Source of the DNA: an uncultured Spirochaetota bacterium
GTDB lineage: Bacteria > Spirochaetota > UBA4802 > UBA5368
NCBI GenBank assembly: GCA_937864375.1
Contig: CALMJO010000634.1
Span: 1 to 6,291 of the forward strand
DNA length: 6,291 nucleotides
Direction: 5' to 3'
Positions within the stretch are counted from its first letter, which is position 1. The number at the start of each line of letters is the position of its first letter. Of the stretch, positions 1-5,957 are shown in pieces. The notes under the pieces were generated by a model. It was not told the origin of the DNA and ran no database searches. It saw only the letters and a program-made list of their open reading frames with translations. The position numbers were made by a program, and so were the translations under genes.

Positions 1-59
1 ATGCCGAAAACAGCAGGAATTGGTGAGTAACCCATTTGAAATCCCGAAGCGCCAAGTAA

Positions 60-93
60 TATTATTCGCCAGACCTTGCGCTGGCGAATAATA
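60..93 (-). terminator. Intrinsic terminator-like hairpin after the small exported protein gene
   Basis: A perfect 13-bp inverted repeat (60-72 pairs with 81-93) encloses an 8-base loop. It lies 14 bases beyond the stop codon of the minus-strand gene ending at 108. The outer part of the stem is AT-rich, and on the minus strand it runs into ATTACTT, so there is a weak U-rich tail rather than a clean U run. The perfect stem and its position support a transcription terminator or 3'-end-stabilising hairpin. It could also act on a plus-strand transcript entering from the left. Confidence 0.6.
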
Positions 94-107
94 GTCAAAC
101 GACAATG

Positions 108-488
108 CTACTTGCTTTTTGGGGCAAGATAAGTATCAGCATTGAGCCTGTAGACGCCCTTCTCTGTTTCATATGTCCATGTCTGTACGAGTGTTTCGGA
201 GCAAACACCGTTCTGGCTTGCTTTAAGAATGAGGTTCCTATTCTGAATCGACCAGCAGTATTCTACCTGGGTTGTTGATCCATTATCTCTCCAGGTTGCT
301 ATGCCATTGGGTTTAAAAAAGATTTCGGCATAAGGGCCGCTTGTTGCTTTCGAGACGGCAAGCCATTTCTGCCCTGCAGCTATTTCGGCCCTGGGTGTTG
401 CGGCATTATCTTTTCCCGCCCATACTGCCGCGGAGCAGATCGTTAACAGAAGAATTATTAGTGCAATGCTGATCTTTTTTGAAAACAT
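108..488 (-). CDS. Small exported protein of unknown function
   Basis: This encodes 126 residues. Residues 1-24 are a typical Sec signal peptide: a basic N-terminus (FSKK), a hydrophobic core (IALIILLLTICSAAV) and an AVWA cleavage site before GKD, so the mature protein is about 102 residues in the periplasm or outside the cell. The one Cys in the signal (18) does not fit a standard lipobox. The mature part is rich in alternating polar/hydrophobic strands with aromatic residues (AEIFFKPNGIATWR, EYCW, TWTYE, GVYRLN), which suggests a small beta-sheet fold of lipocalin-like or META-like type. Two mature cysteines (78 and 96) could form a disulfide. The ATG start is supported by AAGGAGA (495-501) six bases upstream and by a strong promoter at 519-548. 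It appears monocistronic, with a hairpin directly after the stop. I do not recognise the family. Gene call is strong; function unknown. Confidence 0.85.
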   Translation of the reverse strand: MFSKKISIALIILLLTICSAAVWAGKDNAATPRAEIAAGQKWLAVSKATSGPYAEIFFKPNGIATWRDNGSTTQVEYCWSIQNRNLILKASQNGVCSETLVQTWTYETEKGVYRLNADTYLAPKSK

Positions 489-518
489 GAGTTGTCTCCT
501 TGGAAAATAATTTTAAGA

Positions 519-548
519 ATTATCTCGCTTAGAAAAAGCGTTTGTCAA
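519..548 (-). promoter_or_regulatory. Sigma70-type promoter for the small exported protein gene
   Basis: On the minus strand a perfect TTGACA -35 box (548-543) is followed after 18 bases by GATAAT (524-519), five of six matches to the -10 consensus. Transcription would start near 512 and give a leader of about 24 bases containing the AAGGAGA ribosome site. This is the best-matching promoter in the window. Confidence 0.7.
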
Positions 549-634
549 GCATTTATATTGCCTGCAATTTCTGTAAGATGACAGCGCCTATTCTAAGAAA
601 GAATCGGGATGGAGTTTTAGCGCATTCGGGTCAG

Positions 635-662
635 ATTCCGTGACTGAATTCAGCCATGGAAT
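635..662. repeat. 28-bp near-perfect palindrome centred on GAATTC
   Basis: The two 14-base half-sites, ATTCCGTGACTGAA and the reverse complement of the right arm (ATTCCATGGCTGAA), agree at 12 of 14 positions with no spacer. This is the form of a dimeric regulator's operator. It lies about 87 bp upstream of the -35 box of the minus-strand gene at 108-488 and just beyond the decayed PAS remnant. No coding sequence overlaps it. A hairpin in RNA is also possible, because one of the two mismatches becomes G-U. Confidence 0.45.
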
Positions 663-706
663 GACTATTAATGAATGATTCAATCTGATTCAAGTAGCCA
701 CTGTCA

Positions 707-928
707 TCACGGATCTATTGCGTGAAGCGCATATCGTGAGCAGGTCACCAGGGATTTTAAGTTCAGGCAGTGCATGCCGGAGTTGGAAACCAGCCCTGCA
801 CGCTCTTCTTCAATTTGTTTCCTTTCGGTGATATCGAGGACCGTTCCAGGTGTTGAAGCGCGGCCCTGGCGTATACTGGAAAAGTTCCAGCCTCCAGCCA
901 GGGGGCTTTCTGCCGGGAAGGGTGGCTT
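707..928 (-). pseudogene. Decayed C-terminal remnant of a PAS/PAC-domain sensor protein
   Basis: Read on the minus strand, 773-848 encodes GTVLDITERKQIEEER followed by AGLVSNSG. The DITERKQIEEE stretch is the signature end of a PAC segment, where a PAS domain runs into a helical linker in bacterial sensor kinases and cyclases. The open frame runs only from a TAA at 929-931 to a TGA at 707-709, with no start codon giving a full domain. Upstream the PAS core is unrecognisable and interrupted, and downstream no kinase, GGDEF or other output domain follows. I infer a relic of a larger sensor gene that was deleted and mutated. The helix after the PAC could resemble the linker found before zinc-ribbon tails like that of the sensor at 4796-5893, but the remnant is too degraded to claim paralogy. 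The exact limits are uncertain. Confidence 0.6.
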
Positions 929-1066
929 TTATAACGAGTACGCTTCCGGGAAGCGCGTTTAGGCAGGGAGTCTGTCGCCATGGAGCAGAACCAAATTCCT
1001 TGATATTGAAAATATTTATTGACTCATTCAACCCAAACCGTCCCAATCAACACAGTAAACATTCAC

Positions 1067-1140
1067 GCGCCCGTAGCTCAGCTGGATAGAGTATCGGACT
1101 TCGAATCCGAGTGTCGCAGGTTCGAACCCTGCCGGGCGTG
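1067..1140 (+). tRNA. trnR: tRNA-Arg, anticodon UCG
   Basis: The cloverleaf is complete in 74 bases. The acceptor GCGCCCG pairs with CGGGCGT (the first pair is G-U), with T8-A9 after it. The D arm is GCTC...GAGT with GG in the loop. The anticodon stem TCGGA/TCCGA encloses the loop CTTCGAA with anticodon TCG. A five-base variable loop is followed by the T arm GCAGG-TTCGAAC-CCTGC and discriminator G. The anticodon reads CGA and probably other CGN arginine codons. The 3' CCA is not encoded (CAT follows), so it must be added after transcription. A TTGACT at 1019-1024 might be a -35 box, but I see no convincing -10. It lies 124 bp ahead of rlmN on the same strand. Confidence 0.97.
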
Positions 1141-1264
1141 CATAAAGACTCTCCTTGAAGAATCATGTCTTTCGATGTGTCCGTAAAAACTTATCCGCGT
1201 TCCGATCGATGCATCTGCATTCAATACTCCGTCAGCTGAGGTAATCGCGGGCACGTGCAATCAT

Positions 1265-2314
1265 ATGGAAAAAATCTGCATAAAAAACCTTTCCATCGAT
1301 CAAGCCGTTGACTTCTTTCGTTCAATCGGAGAAAAGGATATTCGCGCGCAACATCTCCTCAGCTGGCTGTACGTACGGAATATTTCAAGCTTTTACGAGA
1401 TCACCTTATTCTCGAAAAAGATTCGCGGCGAATTATCGAACCGGTTTACCCTTACAACGTTGGAACCCGTTGATTCAAGAACTTCATCCGACGGAAGCGC
1501 TCAAAAATTTCTATTCAGAACGCATGACGGAAACTTCATCGAGTCGGTCCTTCTCGTGAGCGGTTCCGGTAACGGCGCACGGAAAACAATCTGCGTTTCG
1601 ACGCAGGCGGGCTGCGCGATGGGGTGTTCATTCTGTGCAACCGCAAGGGACGGTTTTGCCCGTAATCTCGATTCCGCCGAAATACTCGACCAGGTATGCC
1701 GGATCAGATCAATAACGGGTCTTGTAAACAGCAATGTAGTCTTCATGGGAATGGGCGAACCCTACAACAATTACGACAATTGCCTGAAGGCCGCGGAAAT
1801 CATGAATTACTCTTATGGACTTAATCTCTCCGCGCGGAAGATTACAATTTCAACGTGCGGGATTCTTCCGGGGATTAAACGCTTCATTGCGGAGAATCGT
1901 CCTTTCAACCTCGCGATCTCCGTCAATGACACCGATCCGCTGCTGCGCGCAAAAAACATGCCAGTTGAAAAGGCATACCCTATTAAAGAGATTGCCGAAT
2001 ATATCCGTACGGTGAAACCGGCCAATCATGGCGGAAAAATCACGCTTGAATACGTTATGCGAAAGGATAATATTTCGCGGCACAATGCCGAACGGCTTCA
2101 CGCCCTGTTCGGCGGAACCAATATCAAGATTAATCTCATACCGCTCAACGCCGTCGGCCCCGGCTGTGAGGTGCCACGGCCAGACGAAATTGAAGAGTTT
2201 ATCAGGGCCTGCATCAGTCGTAAACTGCCAATCAATATCCGGCAAAGCCTTGGGGGCGATATTGATGGAGCATGCGGACAGCTTTCGGGAAAGTACCGGC
2301 AGCAACGCGTCTAA
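1265..2314 (+). CDS. rlmN: Dual-specificity RNA methyltransferase RlmN (23S rRNA A2503 / tRNA A37 C2-methylation)
   Basis: This is a 349-residue cytoplasmic radical-SAM enzyme of normal length for the family, which methylates C2 of A2503 in 23S rRNA and of A37 in some tRNAs. The N-terminal RNA-binding part (1-95) has the family pattern GEKDIRAQHLLSWLY. The cluster-binding CxxxCxxC is C117, C121 and C124 within QAGCAMGCSFCATARDGFARNL (split as QAGCAMGCSFC / ATARDGFARNL), and the SAM-site GMGEP follows at 162-166. The two further cysteines needed for the methyl-Cys mechanism are present at the expected places: C110, seven residues before the first cluster Cys (equivalent to E. coli C118), and C337 in GDIDGACGQL (equivalent to E. 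coli C355). The enzyme should be active. That Cys pair also fits RlmN or its relative Cfr, but the C-terminus and genomic setting favour RlmN. The ATG at 1265 fits the family N-terminus and no other start exists back to a stop at 1184, although no good ribosome site precedes it. It may be read together with the tRNA upstream. Confidence 0.95.
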   Translation: MEKICIKNLSIDQAVDFFRSIGEKDIRAQHLLSWLYVRNISSFYEITLFSKKIRGELSNRFTLTTLEPVDSRTSSDGSAQKFLFRTHDGNFIESVLLVSGSGNGARKTICVSTQAGCAMGCSFCATARDGFARNLDSAEILDQVCRIRSITGLVNSNVVFMGMGEPYNNYDNCLKAAEIMNYSYGLNLSARKITISTCGILPGIKRFIAENRPFNLAISVNDTDPLLRAKNMPVEKAYPIKEIAEYIRTVKPANHGGKITLEYVMRKDNISRHNAERLHALFGGTNIKINLIPLNAVGPGCEVPRPDEIEEFIRACISRKLPINIRQSLGGDIDGACGQLSGKYRQQRV

Positions 2315-2451
2315 CCATAGGTCAATTCTCTTTTCGCGTTTGACTGCTGTCTGCGGGCGATCGCGGTAGTATTCAACAATAATCAGGCAAGCTCATTTGA
2401 AAATCGCAATAAAAGAATAGTATTGAGAAATATAAAGATTCCCGGAGGGGC

Positions 2452-2471
2452 ATCACGCGAAGGTGATTTTT
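2452..2471 (+). terminator. Weak intrinsic terminator candidate downstream of rlmN
   Basis: The 5-bp stem ATCAC/GTGAT (2452-2456 with 2463-2467) with a GCGAAG loop is followed by a T run, TTTTT (the last stem T plus four more). It lies about 140 bp after the rlmN stop and before the convergent phosphatase gene. The stem is short and not GC-rich, so this is only a candidate. Confidence 0.3.
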
Positions 2472-2522
2472 GGCGTATTTCCACGGGGAATCACCCGGAC
2501 CGGAATACAGGTCGTACGCTGG

Positions 2523-3344
2523 TCAATGGCTCCCCCTGATGCCGATACAGATGCCATTTTCTCCACCAATGCCCGGTCCTATTATTAATGCCGCCCTTTC
2601 CCTGTTCCTTCGATGCAGGTATGGTATCAGCACGGCTCCCGATGTGCCGATTGCGCCGCCTGCAACAACGTCAGTGGGAAAATGCATGCCTGCGCGAACA
2701 CGCAGGTACGCCACGAGGGACGCGGCTGTCACGCATGCTGACCATACCGGGATTTTCCAGGATGAACCTGGAAAATAATCAGAAAAAACTGTTGAAGTAA
2801 AAACGGCCCCGGTAAACGCGGCGGTTGTATGACCGGAAGGGAAGGATTTCCAGTTCTGGTCGCCTTGATCGCGTTCCTTCCTGGGCAGGCTCGGGTTGTA
2901 CATGTAGGGGCGTTTGCGCCCGACAGCATTCTTGAGTACTCCTGTTGTGCCACTGGTTAATAAATAGGTTTCTACATATAGAAGCGCTATGTCCGGAAAG
3001 GCCTGTCTCATCTGCGGACACAGAACGAAAACGGCCGGTAAATACAAGAGACCATCCCTGACATGATCGCTTGCTTTTGAACTATTCCTTGAATACCACC
3101 GCGTGGCCTGGCGATCAAGGATATTCACACTGTCACGGGAATATGCGTCTTCGCCCAGGGAATGATCCCTTTTCACGACCTGGGGACTCGCGAAGTAAAG
3201 CAATCCCCCTGCAGCCAGCAGCGTGGAATCAAGCACTAATGATAACTCATAGGGAGATCGGGTTGATTCGTTCTCAATCGATTCTTCCGCGTAAAGAAAA
3301 AAGCATGCCCAGAACACGATCAGTACTGCCGCTGTATACTTCAA
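2523..3344 (-). CDS. Exported PAP2-family (type 2 phosphatidic acid) phosphatase, TTG start
   Basis: From the TTG at 3344 this encodes 273 residues. PAP2 enzymes remove phosphate from lipid or undecaprenyl phosphates, or other phosphoesters, at the membrane or in the periplasm. All three catalytic motifs are intact: K138-x6-R145-P146 (KNAVGRKRP), SFPSGH (PSGH 169-172) and R215-x5-H221-x3-D225 (RVRAGMHFPTD). The first 19 residues look like a signal peptide (KYTAAVLIVFWACFFLYA, then EES). Several further hydrophobic segments suggest a membrane-embedded enzyme. The insert NPSLPRKERDQGDQNWKS before the PSGH motif is typical of the exported PAP2 group of Bacteroidetes and spirochaetes. The frame is open back to a GTG at 3425, but I choose TTG because GGAGG (3351-3355) sits six bases before it and the signal peptide then starts at residue 1; the GTG has no ribosome site. 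The specific substrate cannot be read from the sequence. No partner gene is adjacent. Confidence 0.88.
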   Translation of the reverse strand: MKYTAAVLIVFWACFFLYAEESIENESTRSPYELSLVLDSTLLAAGGLLYFASPQVVKRDHSLGEDAYSRDSVNILDRQATRWYSRNSSKASDHVRDGLLYLPAVFVLCPQMRQAFPDIALLYVETYLLTSGTTGVLKNAVGRKRPYMYNPSLPRKERDQGDQNWKSFPSGHTTAAFTGAVFTSTVFSDYFPGSSWKIPVWSACVTAASLVAYLRVRAGMHFPTDVVAGGAIGTSGAVLIPYLHRRNRERAALIIGPGIGGENGICIGIRGSH

Positions 3345-3350
3345 ATTGTC

Positions 3351-3355
3351 CCTCC
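3351..3355 (-). promoter_or_regulatory. Ribosome-binding site that fixes the TTG start of the PAP2 gene
   Basis: GGAGG on the minus strand, six bases from TTG at 3344. It supports TTG over the upstream GTG at 3425, which would add 27 polar residues in front of the signal peptide. Confidence 0.7.
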
Positions 3356-3442
3356 GACATGCACCATAGTGCTCTCTAATACTCGCTTGTGGCAGTGCGG
3401 TGCGGGAGTATTCCTCCGGCCACACACTGCCTGGGTGGATGC

Positions 3443-3471
3443 AATAAAGCCAAATAATTTTAACTCGTCAA
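3443..3471 (-). promoter_or_regulatory. Possible sigma70-type promoter of the PAP2 gene
   Basis: On the minus strand TTGACG (3471-3466) is followed after 17 bases by TTTATT (3448-3443). The -35 has five of six consensus matches, the -10 only four. It would give a leader of about 95 bases ahead of the TTG start. Spacing and position are good; the -10 is weak. Confidence 0.4.
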
Positions 3472-3720
3472 GGGAACTCCATTCAAACACGCATCCTGCA
3501 ATCGGACTGTTTCAAGAATGCTTTCTACCACTGTTTCCCTGAAAATTCAAGCGTCTCCCGGGGGTCTTTTGACCGGGAAAGTTTTCTGTCAGGAGAGAAC
3601 GCGGTTTACTTAATACTCAAACACAGGAAGGAATCTTGAACGCTCATTTCATCGCGTTGTGGGCAATTATTTTGCATTTACCTCAAGAACCTGATTGACT
3701 TTTGTCTTAGCCCTCTCCTT
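3472..3720. other. Intergenic stretch without a recognisable gene
   Basis: I see no convincing coding sequence here on either strand. The one structural feature is an imperfect hairpin at 3556-3578 (TCCC, three extra G, GGTC, loop TTTT, GACCGGGA) followed by AAGTTTTCTG. A 20-codon TTG-started frame at 3636-3698 has a nearby AGGAAGG but no other support. Confidence 0.4.
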
Positions 3721-3913
3721 ATGAAGCGAGCTTACTGTTCGTGCTGCTTATTATCCGATCCTGCAAGCCTTTTAGACGGGGAGCGTTGATTATTTCGAAG
3801 GAAACGTCCCCACCCGTATCACCCCAGGTGGAGAGCTTATCCTGGAGGGAAGGCGGGTCGATGAGGATTACAATGTGTGGCAGACGGATTGTGCAGCACT
3901 TGAAAGTCTTTAG
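3721..3913 (+). pseudogene. Frameshifted coding-like fragment, possibly a former small lipoprotein gene
   Basis: Three successive plus-strand reading frames look coding in turn. From 3723 the frame reads ASLLFVLLIIRSCKP, which resembles a lipoprotein signal with a cysteine. The ATG at 3721 in another frame reads only MKRAYCSCCLLSDPASLLD, then GER and a stop. From 3788 a third frame reads DYFEGNVPTRITPGGELI, continues LEGRRVDEDYNVWQTDCAALESL, and ends at TAG (3911-3913). The last piece has ordinary protein composition but no start codon, because a TAG at 3773-3775 lies just before it. I infer a small gene broken by indels, or two overlapping remnants. No family is recognised. It ends 37 bp before the start codon of the barrel protein gene and could share its transcript. 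A chance run is not excluded. Confidence 0.35.
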
Positions 3914-3950
3914 GGAAGATCCCGGGGAAAATAATAATACAGGAGTTTTC

Positions 3951-4619
3951 ATGAAAAAGCTGGTATTGACCGCTCTTGTTCTGCTTTCAGGCACATCGCT
4001 TTACGCTTATACTAACGGTGATGCTTTTCAATTTTTTGGCGGTGGCGGCGGGATATCCTATGGTGACGCGCAAAACGATCATGGCTCTCCGGGCGAGTAC
4101 TATTCCGGAAGCTCGCCTTATTTCAAAACTGCGGAATCTTGTATATCCTTCGCATGGAATATTGGTTTTTCGGGCGAGATTTTCGTGACAGATAATATTT
4201 CCATGAATTTCGGCATTATGAAAGAAAATGTCAAAGTAAAAACCGTCTCTCCGAAAGCCAACGCAAATAGTGATGCGGAATACCAGTTTGACTTTGAATT
4301 CATGTCAATTCCGGCAGGAGTTCATTATTACAATAATTTGTTTTTTTTCGGCGGCGGGATTTTTTATTCACTGATCCAGGGACAAAGTGTTAAAGTTCGC
4401 GGTTTTAATGAAGACCTTCATCCTTTTCTGGCAAAAGACGATTACGGTTTTTTTATAGATGCGGGAGCCAATCTTGATGTTGCGGACAAGGTCAATATTC
4501 TGGTTTTCGCTCGATATAAAAAAGGGTTTGCGGAAATTTACAAATATCATGAAATAATTGAACATGTTGAAAACATCCAGACATTGACCCTTAATGCGTC
4601 AGTCGGAATAAAAATCTAA
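3951..4619 (+). CDS. Exported outer-membrane beta-barrel protein
   Basis: This encodes 222 residues. Residues 1-19 form a Sec signal peptide (MKKLVLTALVLLSGTSLYA, cleaved before YTN). The mature protein has many alternating polar/aromatic strands with glycines (FFGGGGGISYG, CISFAWNIGFSGEIF, ISMNFGIM, FEFMSIPAGVHYY, LFFFGGGIFYSL, GFFIDAGANLDV, NILVFARYKKG) and ends in an amphipathic strand TLTLNASVGIKI. This is the pattern of a small barrel of about eight strands, as in OmpA-like/OmpX-like proteins, with charged loops between strands. The terminal residue is Ile rather than the usual Phe. The frame is open upstream to 3741, but the ATG at 3951 is the real start: AGGAG (3941-3945) lies five bases before it and the signal peptide begins there. 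The gene is AT-rich compared with the sensor gene beyond it. Role (porin, adhesin or structural) cannot be told. Confidence 0.85.
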   Translation: MKKLVLTALVLLSGTSLYAYTNGDAFQFFGGGGGISYGDAQNDHGSPGEYYSGSSPYFKTAESCISFAWNIGFSGEIFVTDNISMNFGIMKENVKVKTVSPKANANSDAEYQFDFEFMSIPAGVHYYNNLFFFGGGIFYSLIQGQSVKVRGFNEDLHPFLAKDDYGFFIDAGANLDVADKVNILVFARYKKGFAEIYKYHEIIEHVENIQTLTLNASVGIKI

Positions 4620-4644
4620 AGCCTGTCCGGGTCCGTCCGCAGGC
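4607..4644 (-). terminator. Terminator candidate for the sensor gene, overlapping the end of the barrel gene
   Basis: On the minus strand GCCTG and CAGGC (4644-4640 and 4625-4621) enclose 14 bases and are followed by TTTAGATTTTTATT, a T-rich tail. The stem is only five pairs. It lies about 150 bp downstream of the sensor stop and reads into the last codons of the convergent barrel gene. A separate 12-bp palindrome CCCGCATGCGGG (4780-4791) sits four bases after the sensor stop but has no T run. Confidence 0.35.
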
Positions 4645-4795
4645 GCGCCTCCGAAACGGCGCCAGCGGTTCCGAGCCCATCCTGCCCTGGTAGATGCTGT
4701 TCTGGAAATACTATTAAAGCGTCGCATGAAGCAGTGACGTCCTGATCCTGCCGGCGCCAGGAACGTTTTCGCGATGAAGCCCGCATGCGGGAATC

Positions 4796-5893
4796 TCAAG
4801 TTTCCGTATCCTTTAAAATATCATCCCTGTTCAGTATGTGCCCGTAAAGCTTCACGGCGCAGTCGGGGCACAGGCCGTGGGTGAACCGCGCGTCGGTGTG
4901 GGCCATCATGAAATGCTCCACCTGCTGCCAGTATCCACGGTCGTCCCTGATTTTTTTGCATGACGCGCAGATGGGAAGCAGGCCGCTCAGGACGTTGACC
5001 TTCTCGAGGGCCCGTTCCAGCTCCCCCGTGCGCTCGCGCACGCGTGTCTCGAGCTGGTCGCCCGCCTGCCGCAATTCCTCCAGCGCGCTGTCGGCGCGGC
5101 CGCGCGCCGCGGCGAGGTCGTCGCTCATCATGTTGAACGCATCGACGAGGTCGTCGAATTCGTCGAAGGTGCGGCTTTCTATGTGACCCTCCAGGCGTCC
5201 CGAGGCAATCTCCCGGCAGCGGCGTATGAGGGCCTGGACGCGCCGGGACAGGCCGCGCGAAAAAGAGAGGCCGAACAGCAATGCCAGCAGTATCGATGCG
5301 AGGAGCGATATGACGCCCACCAGGCGCAGCTGCGAGAGTTTGCTTTCAACCTCGTTCGCCCTCATGTCGATGCCGATCAGGTACCGGCCGCCGCCGTTCC
5401 GAAGGGGCGCATATCCCGACAGGAATACGCCCCATTCGTCGCGCACCAGCTTTTCGTCCACCGAGGGCTCGTGGAAGCCCGTGAGCATGAGGGAGGGGGC
5501 GTCGCTGTATTCGCGGCCGGGCTCCGCCTGCTTTTCCGTCTCGTCGGAATCGATCACGAAAAGGACGCGATCCCCTTCCTTGCGCATGATGTAAAGGAAT
5601 GCGATATCCGGGTTGGTACGGCGCATGCGGCGGAGTCGCTCGAGGGTCAGCCGGTACACTTCCAGGCCCGCGTCGGCCGGGGCGCTGACCGATTCGAGCT
5701 CGCGGGCGTCAATGCCCTCGCTCAGCAGGGCAGCGCTGTTCTGGAGCCTGGAGCGAAGGCTGTACATCATGTTTTCGATGGCCCTGTTGTAAAAGAAGGT
5801 GCCCACGCTCCCCGAAACCAGGAAGACCGCCAGAAAATGGCTAAGGAAAAGCTTCGTAGCGAATCGTGGCCGGATGATTGATCTTAGTTTCAT
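4796..5893 (-). CDS. Membrane sensor: periplasmic Cache-like domain, HAMP, coiled coil and C-terminal four-Cys putative zinc ribbon
   Basis: This encodes 365 residues from the ATG at 5893. TM1 is at about 14-35 (LFLSHFLAVFLVSGSVGTFF) and a periplasmic domain of about 150 residues follows. Segments such as NPDIAFLYIMRKEGDRVLF, DEWGVFLSGYAPLR and GRYLIGIDM resemble Cache/PDC-type small-ligand sensors. TM2 is at about 190-212, then a HAMP domain (about 211-263, with FDEFDDLVDAFNMMSDDL) and a coiled coil (about 261-302). The tail is LSGLLPICASCKKIRDD, then RGYWQQVEHFM and HGLCPDCAVKLYG: Cys 309/312 and 342/345 form two CxxC pairs, a probable zinc site. I know this tail from the ends of PAS, response-regulator and sensor proteins in many bacteria, without an assigned function. 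There is no histidine kinase, GGDEF, cyclase, PP2C or chemoreceptor domain, so output must go through the tail or partners. I prefer the second of two adjacent ATGs because GGGAG (5899-5903) is five bases from it but only two from the first (5896). The gene is GC-rich. Confidence 0.87.
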   Translation of the reverse strand: MKLRSIIRPRFATKLFLSHFLAVFLVSGSVGTFFYNRAIENMMYSLRSRLQNSAALLSEGIDARELESVSAPADAGLEVYRLTLERLRRMRRTNPDIAFLYIMRKEGDRVLFVIDSDETEKQAEPGREYSDAPSLMLTGFHEPSVDEKLVRDEWGVFLSGYAPLRNGGGRYLIGIDMRANEVESKLSQLRLVGVISLLASILLALLFGLSFSRGLSRRVQALIRRCREIASGRLEGHIESRTFDEFDDLVDAFNMMSDDLAAARGRADSALEELRQAGDQLETRVRERTGELERALEKVNVLSGLLPICASCKKIRDDRGYWQQVEHFMMAHTDARFTHGLCPDCAVKLYGHILNRDDILKDTET

Positions 5894-5898
5894 CATGA

Positions 5899-5903
5899 CT
5901 CCC
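5899..5903 (-). promoter_or_regulatory. Ribosome-binding site choosing between two adjacent ATG codons of the sensor
   Basis: GGGAG on the minus strand is five bases from the ATG at 5893 and two from the ATG at 5896. Normal spacing favours 5893, which removes one Met from the N-terminus. Confidence 0.55.
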
Positions 5904-5912
5904 CGGGGCGGA

Positions 5913-5940
5913 GATTGCCGACCCCCATCGCTGATTGCCG
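5913..5940 (-). repeat. Two CGGCAATC boxes in the sensor leader (a third at 6041-6048)
   Basis: The octamer CGGCAATC (GATTGCCG on the plus strand) occurs at 5913-5920 and 5933-5940, exactly 20 bp apart, about two helical turns, on the same face of the DNA. A third copy at 6041-6048 lies upstream of the promoter; it and the 5933 copy share nine bases (CCGGCAATC). This arrangement would suit a regulator acting on the sensor gene. A further copy of the octamer lies inside rlmN (1990-1997), probably by chance. Confidence 0.4.
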
Positions 5941-5957
5941 GTGCAGAATACGCTGAT

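Noticed and set aside
1..30. A nine-codon ATG frame, or the end of a plus-strand gene, at the left edge
   Set aside because: Too little sequence to tell a gene end from a chance frame in any of the six frames.
941..955. Tight hairpin CGCTTC-CGG-GAAGCG
   Set aside because: A small stem inside the decayed sensor region, followed only by CGTTT. Probably chance.
1118..1140. tRNA 3' end as an integration attachment site
   Set aside because: I found no second copy of the tRNA 3' sequence in the window and no integrase.
1144..1172. AAAGAC/GTCTTT inverted repeat after the tRNA as a terminator
   Set aside because: Six AT-rich pairs around a 17-base loop with no T run beyond the stem are too weak to call.
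1850..2305. A 151-residue minus-strand open frame inside rlmN
   Set aside because: It is antisense to the conserved RlmN coding sequence and has no recognisable domain or start signal.
3341..3490. A 49-residue GTG-started minus-strand frame ending in the TTGA overlap with the PAP2 gene
   Set aside because: No convincing ribosome site and no recognisable protein, and it would overlap the likely PAP2 promoter. Kept only as a comment on possible coupling.
3636..3698. A 20-codon hydrophobic TTG-started frame with AGGAAGG before it
   Set aside because: Too short and with a weak start. No other evidence of translation.
3741..3950. N-terminal extension of the barrel protein by 70 residues
   Set aside because: The signal peptide and AGGAG ribosome site place the start at 3951. 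The extension has arginine/cysteine-rich, non-export composition.
4599..4799. A 66-residue minus-strand frame between the convergent genes
   Set aside because: Arg/Ala/Gly-rich composition typical of a GC-rich non-coding frame, overlapping the barrel gene end and with no start signal.
5183..5881. A 232-residue plus-strand open frame antisense to the sensor gene
   Set aside because: It is a mirror of a GC-rich coding frame. The minus-strand protein has clear TM, HAMP and Cys motifs, while this one has low-complexity Ala/Gln/Glu-rich composition and no ribosome site.
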